DNA of 5,300 bases from Nitrososphaerales archaeon TH703 (GTDB lineage: Archaea; Thermoproteota; Nitrososphaeria; Nitrososphaerales; Nitrososphaeraceae): NCBI GenBank assembly GCA_014523525.1, contig JAATVL010000038.1:1-5300 (forward strand). The letters are read 5' to 3'. Of the stretch, positions 1 to 5,070 are shown in pieces. Numbering within the stretch: position 1 is the first letter of the stretch; every line of letters begins with the position of its first letter. The notes below the pieces were generated by a model. That model made no database searches, was not told the DNA's origin, and saw only the letters and a program-made list of their open reading frames with translations. The position numbers and the translations under genes are program-made.

Positions 1-654
1 GCAGGTGTTGTGGCTATCTTTAGTGGTGGTTCCTTTATTGGTATTTTAATCATCATTGTTGCCATACCAACATTTGGATTCTGGTTTTCAGTAGTTGTTC
101 TATCTGCAAACAGAAACATTCAGCTCCCCAAATTTTCCTTAAGTTTGATTAAAAGATTTTTGTCAAAAGAAAGATCAGATCATCTGATACATTCTACAAA
201 TGTTACTTTAGCAGATTTATGCAAAATGAGCAGAGAGAATTTTAGATCGTTCAATTCAGTCAAGGTCCTTTCGGTAGGAATGGCTATAACTTTTGTCGCT
301 TTTGTCTTTCAAGGTCTTTCATTCCTGGTATTAGCACAAGCAGTTGGTGAGCATGTGGGATTTTTTCAATCATTTATGGCGACTTCAGCAGCGACCGCTC
401 TTTCTACCTTACCAATCACCATTGGAGGATCCGGTTTAGCAGAACTCGGTGTCTGGGCATATATTACAAATATTAGTAGTATTCCACATTTGACTGATGT
501 TTTAAACTCATCCCAATTGTCTGTAATCATAGCTTGGAGAATTGCTACTTACCATATACCCCTTGTTATAATGTGGATAGCTCTTATGAGGATTACAATC
601 GGGAAAGATTCTATTGCAAATCAAATTAAATCTAAGAATTTGGATAATAGTTAA
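1..654 (+). CDS. Integral membrane protein, lysylphosphatidylglycerol synthase TM / UPF0104 (flippase-like) family, C-terminal part
   Basis: The frame is open from the first base of the window (it begins Ala-Gly-Val-Val), so the gene starts upstream; 217 codons are visible before the TAA. The GTG at base 10 is an internal valine, not a start. Hydrophobic segments lie at about residues 13-35, 90-115, 121-136, 142-156 and 173-197, with a charged loop at about 36-85. The motif LPITIGGSGLAELG at residues 137-150 matches the conserved Pro...Gly-Gly-x-Gly...Glu signature of the LPG synthase TM family (PF03706; also called TIGR00374 flippase-like). Members are polytopic membrane proteins; in bacteria they are the membrane domain of MprF or act in lipid or glycolipid transfer. 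The archaeal substrate is unknown. The next gene follows 48 bases later on the same strand, so co-transcription is likely. The family call is good; the specific role is not known. Confidence 0.82.
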   Translation, partial: AGVVAIFSGGSFIGILIIIVAIPTFGFWFSVVVLSANRNIQLPKFSLSLIKRFLSKERSDHLIHSTNVTLADLCKMSRENFRSFNSVKVLSVGMAITFVAFVFQGLSFLVLAQAVGEHVGFFQSFMATSAATALSTLPITIGGSGLAELGVWAYITNISSIPHLTDVLNSSQLSVIIAWRIATYHIPLVIMWIALMRITIGKDSIANQIKSKNLDNS

Positions 655-691
655 ACAATATTACTGAAAAAAAGAATCACTTAGAACCAAC

Positions 692-695
692 GAGG
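692..695 (+). promoter_or_regulatory. Shine-Dalgarno site of the SDR gene
   Basis: GAGG sits 7 bases before the TTG at 703 and is complementary to the CCUC core of the archaeal 16S rRNA 3' end. It decides the non-ATG start of the SDR gene. It also fits an internal cistron of an operon, in contrast to the later genes of the window, which show TATA-like boxes close to their ATG and no such site. Confidence 0.7.
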
Positions 696-702
696 AATTA
701 GA

Positions 703-1509
703 TTGAATAAGTTGAAAGGAAAAATAGTCGTCATAACTGGAGCATCATCAGGTATAGGGAGATCAACAGTATTAGAATTTGCTAAACAAGAAGTCAAAGC
801 AATTATACTTGTTTCTAGAAACAAGGAACGTTTGTCACAAGTTGAATCAGAATTAAGTGGAAATTCTGAATCTATGATCTTTGCCTGTGATATATCTAAT
901 AATTCGGAAGTACTAAAGATGGCTAGAGAAGTACTTTCAGTTTATGATACTGTTGATATATTGGTAAATAATGCAGGAATTGGAATATTAGGAAAAGTAG
1001 CCGATCTCTCAATAGAGGAATTGGAATTAGTAACAAAAACAAATTACTTTGGAATGATTTACTGTACCAAAGCATTTCTAAATTCAATGCTAAGAAAAAA
1101 AAATGGACACATAATAAATGTTGCATCATTGGCGGCTAGCTTTGGAATTCCTGGATTAGCTGCGTACTGTGGTTCAAAATTTGCGATGCTGGGGTTTTCT
1201 GAGTCACTCCAACACGAATTGCATGGTACTGGTGTACGTGTTACTGTTGTAAGCCCTATAGGCGTGAAGACAAATTTTTTCTATCATCCATCTTTTGGCA
1301 ATAAGTTCAAAAATAAGGAGCGTTTTTATTTGGATCCTCATACTGTAGCTAGAGCAATCATAAGAGCTTCTAATTCAAATAGGTTGGAAATTGTTGTTCC
1401 GTTTTATATGCGAGGCGGGGTATGGTTAAAACATACGATACCTTATTTAGTAAATCCAATTGTGGGTACTTCTTTTAGAAAAATAATGGACATTGAAAAA
1501 ATAGACTAG
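703..1509 (+). CDS. Short-chain dehydrogenase/reductase (SDR), classical type
   Basis: This 268-residue protein is a cytosolic NAD(P)H-dependent oxidoreductase of the classical SDR family. It has the full set of hallmarks: the cofactor glycine motif TGASSGIG (residues 12-19), an Arg (R39) after strand beta-2 that favours NADPH, D63 in the CDIS segment, NNAG (89-92), and the catalytic tetrad N114, S142, Y155 and K159 (YCGSK). The Pro-x-Gly segment at 185-187 follows strand beta-6. The C-terminal third (about 228-258) is rather hydrophobic, with VVPFYMRGGVWLKHTIPYLV, which could form a lipid-facing substrate lid or membrane contact. The TTG start is chosen because GAGG lies 7 bases upstream and the glycine motif then falls at the usual distance from the N-terminus. 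Close linkage to an LPG-synthase-TM-like membrane protein hints at a lipid or isoprenoid substrate, but this is inference; SDR substrates cannot be read from sequence. The TAG stop directly abuts the stop of the opposing gene. Confidence 0.93.
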   Translation: MNKLKGKIVVITGASSGIGRSTVLEFAKQEVKAIILVSRNKERLSQVESELSGNSESMIFACDISNNSEVLKMAREVLSVYDTVDILVNNAGIGILGKVADLSIEELELVTKTNYFGMIYCTKAFLNSMLRKKNGHIINVASLAASFGIPGLAAYCGSKFAMLGFSESLQHELHGTGVRVTVVSPIGVKTNFFYHPSFGNKFKNKERFYLDPHTVARAIIRASNSNRLEIVVPFYMRGGVWLKHTIPYLVNPIVGTSFRKIMDIEKID

Positions 1510-1971
1510 TCATTCATCTTCATCTTCACCAGTACTGATTGTTGTCTGTAGGTCTGATTCTACATCCATAAGTTGAAGATCCTCCAATTCAAACCTATAT
1601 ATCGCATTCATATCAAGATTATACGTTGACTTCAAGAGCTCAACTAATTTGGAACTTAATTCACCCTTAAACATTTTTATTTTGAATTCGTAAATGAATC
1701 CCTTCAGGAAGTCTGAAATTTTCAGATTTCTGGGTACGTCCAAACCTTCTATTATTGTTCTTCCATCGGAAAGCGCTTCGTATATCTGTAGATCAATCTT
1801 GTAAGCATCCTCATAGACGGCCAGTATATAACCTGATCTTGTCAAAATTTCTGGCGCACCAAATTCCACAGATTTAATTTCGTCTTCGGCCCATTTTGGA
1901 AGAGATTCTTCTCCTTGTGATTGGCCGTCCTTCGTACTTTTGCTAGAGACTTGCGCTTTGGATCTTGGCAT
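1510..1971 (-). CDS. Hypothetical protein with disordered N-terminus and acidic C-terminal tail
   Basis: I do not recognise this 153-residue protein. Residues 1-25 are Ser/Lys/Gln/Glu-rich and probably disordered. Residues about 30-135 look folded, with alternating hydrophobic stretches (GYILAVYEDAYKIDLQIYEA, then FLKGFIYEFKIKMFKGE) suggesting a mainly beta or alpha/beta core, followed by a helix near 105-116. The end is strongly acidic (GEDEDE). No signal peptide, membrane segment, cysteine cluster or catalytic motif is visible, so it is presumably cytosolic. The ATG at 1971 is the first start after an in-frame stop about nine codons upstream. No Shine-Dalgarno is seen, and a 42+36 base tandem repeat lies about 40-117 bases before the start. 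The acidic tail recalls tails of single-strand DNA-binding and other partner-binding proteins, but that is only an analogy. Codon pattern, clean frame and placement between defined genes support it as real. Confidence 0.72.
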   Translation of the reverse strand: MPRSKAQVSSKSTKDGQSQGEESLPKWAEDEIKSVEFGAPEILTRSGYILAVYEDAYKIDLQIYEALSDGRTIIEGLDVPRNLKISDFLKGFIYEFKIKMFKGELSSKLVELLKSTYNLDMNAIYRFELEDLQLMDVESDLQTTISTGEDEDE

Positions 1972-2010
1972 GGCTATTCTTATAATGATGTACCACTATT
2001 GCTTTCTAAA

Positions 2011-2088
2011 AAACTTTGCAGATAAAGATAAAGATAATTACACTCAGCAAATAAACTTTGCAGATAAAGATAATTACACTCAGCAAAT
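2011..2088. repeat. Imperfect tandem direct repeat, 42 + 36 bases
   Basis: Copy 1 (2011-2052) and copy 2 (2053-2088) are directly adjacent. Both start with AAACTTTGCAGATAAAGATA and both end with AATTACACTCAGCAAAT. The only difference is one extra 6-base unit in copy 1, inside a short GATAAA run. The array lies in the non-coding gap between two minus-strand genes, about 40-117 bases upstream of the ATG at 1971. It could therefore be a duplicated regulatory region for that gene, or a replication-slippage product. Each copy carries CTTTGCAG, which reads CTGCAAAG on the minus strand. Confidence 0.88.
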
Positions 2089-2125
2089 AATATTGGTAGA
2101 CGAGGGTAGGAAAATAGGGCGGTTG

Positions 2126-2141
2126 AATAAAAAATAAAAAA
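2126..2141 (-). terminator. T-tract terminator of the first CBS gene
   Basis: On the minus strand this is a run of two T6 tracts separated by a single A, about 50 bases after the stop codon of the CBS gene at 2192. Oligo-T stretches without an obligatory hairpin are the usual archaeal intrinsic terminator. Confidence 0.6.
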
Positions 2142-2191
2142 TGGTATCATTTGTCTTGGTTACAAGTTTAATATATACTCAAACGGGCCAG

Positions 2192-2641
2192 TTAGATATA
2201 ATATTCTAATATCATTTCAATACTTTCTTTATCCTCGTCATCACGTACATATTCTTCGTACTTTGTAAAGTCCAGTGGAGTAATCATGCCAACAAGTTTG
2301 CTAGTATCTTTAGAATTACCATCAACAACAATCAAATGCCTAACATTGTGTTTCAACATCAAATCTGCTGCAATCGACGGAGACGAGTTAGAGCCAATAG
2401 TAATCAATGGAGCTGACATTATTTCTTTATTTTTGACTTCAGTCGTACGTACATCATTAATGCACACTTTTCTAACCAGGTCACGTTCCGTAACCAAACC
2501 TGTTGGTTTACCGCCGCTATCAACAACGAGCAATGAACTTACCTTTTTATCTTTCATTTTCATTGCTGAATTTTGGATAGTATCAGACTCTTTAATCGTA
2601 AACACATTTTTTCTCATAAGGTCGCTGACAATTGTAGTCAT
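2192..2641 (-). CDS. CBS-domain-pair protein (149 aa)
   Basis: This small soluble protein is essentially one CBS pair (Bateman module), which binds adenosine-type ligands such as AMP, ATP or SAM and usually acts as an energy or nucleotide sensor. CBS1 spans about residues 1-60, with GLVTERDL at 48-55; CBS2 spans about 75-128, with GMITPLDF at 118-125. The Thr and Asp that contact ribose and phosphate in this family are present in both repeats (T51/D54 and T121/D124). The last 20 residues (DDEDKESIEMILEYYI) are charged and helical. The frame stays open 82 codons further upstream, to an ATG at 2887. I chose the ATG at 2641 because the CBS fold begins right there, a TATA-like CTTAAAAAG lies 23-31 bases before it (leaderless), and the upstream frame resembles no domain. 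Alternative starts are 2656, 2683 and 2887. No effector domain is fused, so it probably acts on a partner protein. Confidence 0.88.
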   Translation of the reverse strand: MTTIVSDLMRKNVFTIKESDTIQNSAMKMKDKKVSSLLVVDSGGKPTGLVTERDLVRKVCINDVRTTEVKNKEIMSAPLITIGSNSSPSIAADLMLKHNVRHLIVVDGNSKDTSKLVGMITPLDFTKYEEYVRDDEDKESIEMILEYYI

Positions 2642-2663
2642 TGTAATAATATACATGCTCTGA

Positions 2664-2688
2664 CTTTTTAAGATATGCTTCATTGCAA
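2664..2688 (-). promoter_or_regulatory. Leaderless promoter of the first CBS gene with upstream TTGCAATGAAG element
   Basis: On the minus strand, TTGCAATGAAG (2678-2688) is followed by a TATA-like CTTAAAAAG (2664-2672), 23-31 bases before the ATG at 2641. This is the spacing expected for an archaeal TATA box with transcription starting at or near the ATG. The 11-base upstream element recurs, with one change, at the matching position of the divergent CBS gene. Confidence 0.5.
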
Positions 2689-2988
2689 AAACTTTGGGTT
2701 CAGTAAAATCAGAAGTTACATAAATTCTGTTCGTACAAACGCTAACTTTGCTCTTTCTACTACTATATCTATATTCTAAAGGAATCCATGAGCCTTTGTT
2801 ACTAATCCTAATAAGTAAACAGTTACCTTGAGACTTGATCGGAATAGTTACCAAAGTTAAACTACTTGATTGAATTGTGCAATCCAAAGATATTCACGTT
2901 TTGTTAATAGTATCCTCTTCTTCACCGATGTTATTTAGTAATCTTGCCTGAAGTTCAGAAAAAAGTAAGGAACGAGAATGCTCTGCAT

Positions 2989-3014
2989 TGCAGTGAAGAC
3001 CAAATTAAGAAATA
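2989..3014 (+). promoter_or_regulatory. Leaderless promoter of the second CBS gene with upstream TTGCAGTGAAG element
   Basis: TTGCAGTGAAG (2989-2999) is followed by the TATA-like TTAAGAAATA (3005-3014), which ends 23 bases before the ATG at 3037. Element and box have the same order and spacing as in the promoter of the divergent CBS gene (first T 48 bases before the ATG here, 47 there). This agreement is the main reason for preferring the ATG at 3037 over the upstream TTG. Confidence 0.5.
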
Positions 3015-3036
3015 TCATGGATGTTATCTGTCTACT

Positions 3037-3540
3037 ATGAGCTTGGATTCAATATTGGTTTCGAGCGTGATGACCCCCAATGTGCTAACTGATACTGAAG
3101 AACAAAATATTATGAGTGCATGTAGAATTATGTATGAAAGTAATATTGGTTGTGTTATAATTGTCAAACTAACAGGGAGTAAGGAGCCAGTGGGTATAAT
3201 TACCGAACGAGATATTGTACGCATTTTGGGCAAATTTGATCCACATTTACTACAAACTCCCTTGCGTAGCCTCATGAGCAAACCGCTAGTAACTATTGAA
3301 AATACTGCAACCATAAATGACGCAATGAAGATAATAGTTAGCAAGGATATTCGCAGGCTTGTAATCAAGAGTCATAACAAGATGGTTGGAATAGTAACGG
3401 ACAAGGATATATTCAAACTGATTACTAGAACTCCTGAATTATTAACAGAATCCTACAATGACACCTTTCCTTTACGATCTAGCGAAATGACTGAGAGATT
3501 TACTGAATATTACTTTAACAATTTAAGGCCAGACTTGTGA
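3037..3540 (+). CDS. CBS-domain-pair protein (167 aa)
   Basis: This is a second stand-alone CBS pair, presumably a cytosolic adenosine-nucleotide sensor. CBS1 covers about residues 5-66, starting with the typical VSSVMTPNVLT and containing GIITERDI (53-60). CBS2 covers about 75-130, with LMSKPLVTI at 79-87 and GIVTDKDI (118-125). The ligand Thr and Asp residues are intact in both (T56/D59, T121/D124). A tail of about 35 residues (TESYNDTFPLRSSEMTERF region) has no known domain and could mediate partner binding. The ATG at 3037 puts the first CBS motif at the normal distance from the N-terminus and has a TATA-like box 23-32 bases upstream. An in-frame TTG at 2944 would add 31 residues of unusual composition and has no ribosome binding site, so I consider it less likely. 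The gene is transcribed away from the first CBS gene and towards the zinc-finger CBS gene. Confidence 0.88.
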   Translation: MSLDSILVSSVMTPNVLTDTEEQNIMSACRIMYESNIGCVIIVKLTGSKEPVGIITERDIVRILGKFDPHLLQTPLRSLMSKPLVTIENTATINDAMKIIVSKDIRRLVIKSHNKMVGIVTDKDIFKLITRTPELLTESYNDTFPLRSSEMTERFTEYYFNNLRPDL

Positions 3541-3544
3541 TTCT

Positions 3545-3571
3545 ACTAAATTTATTTTTTGTTAATTTAGT
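3545..3571 (+). terminator. AT-rich stem-loop with T-tract after the second CBS gene
   Basis: A perfect 8-base inverted repeat, ACTAAATT (3545-3552) and AATTTAGT (3564-3571), encloses an 11-base T-rich loop containing T6. It starts 5 bases after the TGA. The T-tract would end plus-strand transcription. The symmetric stem might also mark the end of the opposing transcript, whose own 3' flank shows no T-tract on its strand. Confidence 0.5.
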
Positions 3572-3622
3572 GTAATCCTAAAGTCAATCCTCTAATGACT
3601 TATATTTCACATTGATTTTTCT

Positions 3623-4201
3623 TTACTCCCAATTTCTTAAATCTCCTTCTAACAGCCCACTTCCCAGATGTATCCTATCAATATGTGAAGACAAATCTGT
3701 CTTATCATTGAATTTAGATTGACAATATGGACATTTTATAATTACTGTAGATTGAGAGGTCGACACTTCGAGCTCAGCTAGGTCTATGCTTCGAATGGGC
3801 ACATTTCCAACAAGAGACATTAGTGTTACCATACCGACTGTCTTCCCGTCATCATCGATTACCGGAAGACGTCTCATTCCTTTCTTCCTCATTAATAAAA
3901 TTGCATCCAAACAGGAAGTCTTTTTGCCAACCGTTATGAGGGGTGAACTCATAATCTTACCAATGTTGACCTTAAATATTCCTACAGCCTCCGCTACTAC
4001 GCGATACAAAATATCCCTTTCAGTTACAATCCCCTTGATTATGCCTGACTGAGGATCGCTAACCAACACGCTTGAAATTCCTCTATTTCTCATCACTTTG
4101 GCTGCCTCAATAATGCTTGTAGACAGATCCAGAATGGCAGGATCCTTATCCATTATTTCGCTAACTTGGAGTTGAAGGTTTTCATTAGTATGCAATTTCA
4201 T
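3623..4201 (-). CDS. CBS-domain-pair protein with C-terminal C2H2 zinc finger (192 aa)
   Basis: Residues about 10-68 form CBS1 (VSEIMDKDPAI, then GIVTERDI at 57-64) and about 80-134 form CBS2 (IMSSPLITV, then MRRLPVIDDDGKTVGMVTLM). A linker leads to a C2H2 finger at 157-178: CPYC, then 12 residues, then H173 and H178, giving Cys-x2-Cys-x12-His-x4-His with the hydrophobic F164 and L170 at the usual core places. In CBS2 the family Asp is replaced by Ser (S129 in GMVTLMSL), so that half-site may bind ligand differently or not at all. The architecture suggests a ligand-responsive DNA-, RNA- or protein-binding regulator; that role is inferred. The ATG at 4201 is supported by a TATA-like CATAAATTG 22-30 bases upstream and fits the CBS start. 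A 29-base inverted repeat lies just upstream of that box and could be its own operator. It converges with the second CBS gene. Confidence 0.92.
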   Translation of the reverse strand: MKLHTNENLQLQVSEIMDKDPAILDLSTSIIEAAKVMRNRGISSVLVSDPQSGIIKGIVTERDILYRVVAEAVGIFKVNIGKIMSSPLITVGKKTSCLDAILLMRKKGMRRLPVIDDDGKTVGMVTLMSLVGNVPIRSIDLAELEVSTSQSTVIIKCPYCQSKFNDKTDLSSHIDRIHLGSGLLEGDLRNWE

Positions 4202-4222
4202 TGATTATTCTTAAAAGCAGAA

Positions 4223-4231
4223 CAATTTATG
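4223..4231 (-). promoter_or_regulatory. TATA-like box of the CBS-zinc-finger gene
   Basis: CATAAATTG on the minus strand lies 22-30 bases before the ATG at 4201, with no ribosome binding site between them. This fits a leaderless archaeal transcript. The inverted repeat at 4236-4264 ends 5 bases upstream of the box. Confidence 0.48.
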
Positions 4232-4235
4232 GTAA

Positions 4236-4264
4236 TTGTTTGCAATGTAATGCACTGCAAACAA
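4236..4264. promoter_or_regulatory. 29-base inverted repeat, probable operator
   Basis: Arms TTGTTTGCAATG and CACTGCAAACAA pair at 11 of 12 positions around the 5-base centre TAATG; the outer 9 of each arm are perfectly complementary. It sits 35-63 bases upstream of the ATG of the CBS-zinc-finger gene, immediately outside its TATA-like box. This is where archaeal activators bind, or repressors that block TBP/TFB. TGCA occurs three times in it, about one or half a helical turn apart. If transcribed from further upstream it could also fold as a hairpin. Confidence 0.65.
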
Positions 4265-4414
4265 ATTAAATATTTTAACCGATATAGAAGTGCTTATCCG
4301 ATTAATTTAATCCTCAACAATTGCGGAAAAATAAGAGAAGACGATGAATGGATTCGACAAACTGACAATGTTTCTTGCTTATCAATTCAATAAATCTTAT
4401 TTTTATGAATTACG

Positions 4415-4423
4415 AATAAAAAA
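4415..4423 (-). terminator. T-tract terminator of the UspA gene
   Basis: On the minus strand, T6 followed by ATT begins 2 bases after the TAG stop of the UspA gene at 4425. This is typical of archaeal oligo-T termination. Between it and the inverted repeat at 4236-4264, the roughly 150 bases show no gene. Confidence 0.55.
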
Positions 4424-4424
4424 C

Positions 4425-4847
4425 CTATTTTACTACCAAAACCGGACAGGGTGAATTGGTTACTACACCAGAGGCTGTGCTGCCAAGCATGAATCTGAAC
4501 TCCGATGTGCTTCTAATACCAATCACGATTATGTCTATATTTTTTTTCTCGGCATAATTTGTTATTTCACTTACTACAGAGTCACTTGTAATTACATCTA
4601 TTTCAAGCTTAACGTTTGCGCTATTGTATTTTTGTCCAAGCTTGTCTAGAAAGTCATATTCGCCTTGCGTTCCTCTTGTAAGTATCTTGTCTGCAGTTTG
4701 CTTACCGGGCGGTAGTACTACATATATTGCGATGACACGTCCGTGAAGCCCCAAAGCTAATTTTATTGCATAATCTGCGGCCTTTATAGAATTCTCCGAG
4801 CCATCCACTGCAACCAATATATTACTTATTTTCGAATCTTGAGACAT
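4425..4847 (-). CDS. Universal stress protein (UspA) family protein (140 aa)
   Basis: This is a single-domain Usp protein, an alpha/beta fold that dimerises in the cytosol and in many members binds ATP. ILVAVDGSENS at residues 10-20 is the classic beta-1 and first-loop motif with D15. The C-terminal end IDIIVIGIRS ... LGSTASGVV ... CPVLVVK is the characteristic last beta-alpha-beta unit. The usual ATP motif Gly-x2-Gly-x9-Gly-Ser/Thr is degenerate: here it is Gly110-x2-Ser113-x8-Gly122-Ser123, so the second Gly is Ser and the spacing is one residue short. ATP binding is therefore uncertain. The ATG at 4847 is chosen because Usp proteins start within about 10 residues of beta-1. The frame is open to a TTG at 4910, which would add 21 residues of unlikely sequence. 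The gene is divergent from the CoA-transferase gene and lies upstream of the CBS-zinc-finger gene on the same strand, but 223 bases and a terminator separate them, so they are not an operon. Confidence 0.92.
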   Translation of the reverse strand: MSQDSKISNILVAVDGSENSIKAADYAIKLALGLHGRVIAIYVVLPPGKQTADKILTRGTQGEYDFLDKLGQKYNSANVKLEIDVITSDSVVSEITNYAEKKNIDIIVIGIRSTSEFRFMLGSTASGVVTNSPCPVLVVK

Positions 4848-5042
4848 CTCTTGTCTTGAACTGATAGGTGCAAGGAAGTTTAATTTCTTTTTGGATAAAT
4901 AGCTGCACAAAGTTCTGATTCGAATATACGGATAAAGCGTATTATCATCTTGTTCAGTTTTGGCTGATCCTCAACGACTCACTGAAGTATTATTTCCATA
5001 GCTTGGTGACCAAAATTAATTATACGAAACAATATTTAGTTA

Positions 5043-5050
5043 GCATATCA
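5043..5050 (+). promoter_or_regulatory. Possible TATA-like box of the CoA-transferase gene
   Basis: GCATATCA lies 21-28 bases before the ATG at 5071, the right distance for a leaderless archaeal transcript. The sequence between has no ribosome binding site. The match is weak, and the AT-rich surroundings (for example AATATTTA at 5031-5038) offer alternatives. Confidence 0.3.
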
Positions 5051-5070
5051 ATACAAGATTCGAACACCAA

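Larger units (their letters stand above)
2642..3036. other. Divergent intergenic region between two CBS genes
   Basis: About 395 bases separate the two chosen starts. Both promoters sit in it (2664-2688 on minus, 2989-3014 on plus), along with an 11-base palindrome CTGCATTGCAG (2983-2993). The minus frame from 2887 and the plus frame from a TTG at 2944 are open into the two CBS genes. Their translations show no domain, and the plus one begins at a TTG with no ribosome binding site. I see no tRNA, and no convincing structured RNA, in the middle part (2689-2982). Confidence 0.5.

Noticed and set aside
923..1129. Minus-strand 68-codon frame
   Set aside because: It lies wholly inside the SDR gene, antisense to its NNAG and Asn regions. 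The Leu/Phe-rich translation is typical of a shadow frame.
1940..2137. Plus-strand 65-codon frame across the tandem repeat, with a repeated FADKD...NYTQQI peptide
   Set aside because: It starts at a TTG inside the opposing gene and has no ribosome binding site. The peptide repeat is explained by the DNA duplication, whose copies happen to be multiples of three. Kept only as an alternative in the repeat finding.
2286..2663. Plus-strand 125-codon frame
   Set aside because: It is antisense to the first CBS gene, whose domain motifs are unambiguous; the hydrophobic translation is an artefact.
2700..2720. GGGTTCAG stretch resembling a tRNA T-loop
   Set aside because: No pairing acceptor stem, anticodon arm or D-arm can be found around it on either strand.
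2983..2993. Perfect 11-base palindrome CTGCATTGCAG as a separate operator
   Set aside because: It is short and overlaps the shared TTGCAGTGAAG element. It has no counterpart at the first CBS promoter, so it is not listed as its own feature.
2944..3036. TTG-started N-terminal extension of the second CBS protein
   Set aside because: There is no ribosome binding site, the composition is unlike the rest, and the TATA-like box and shared promoter element point to the ATG at 3037.
3024..3368. Minus-strand 114-codon frame
   Set aside because: It is antisense to the second CBS gene and has no recognisable domain.
3786..4052. Plus-strand 88-codon frame
   Set aside because: It is antisense to the CBS-zinc-finger gene and has no support of its own.
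4344..4454. Plus-strand 36-codon frame in the gap before the UspA gene
   Set aside because: It runs through the UspA terminator and 3' end, lacks a convincing promoter or ribosome binding site, and has no recognisable sequence.
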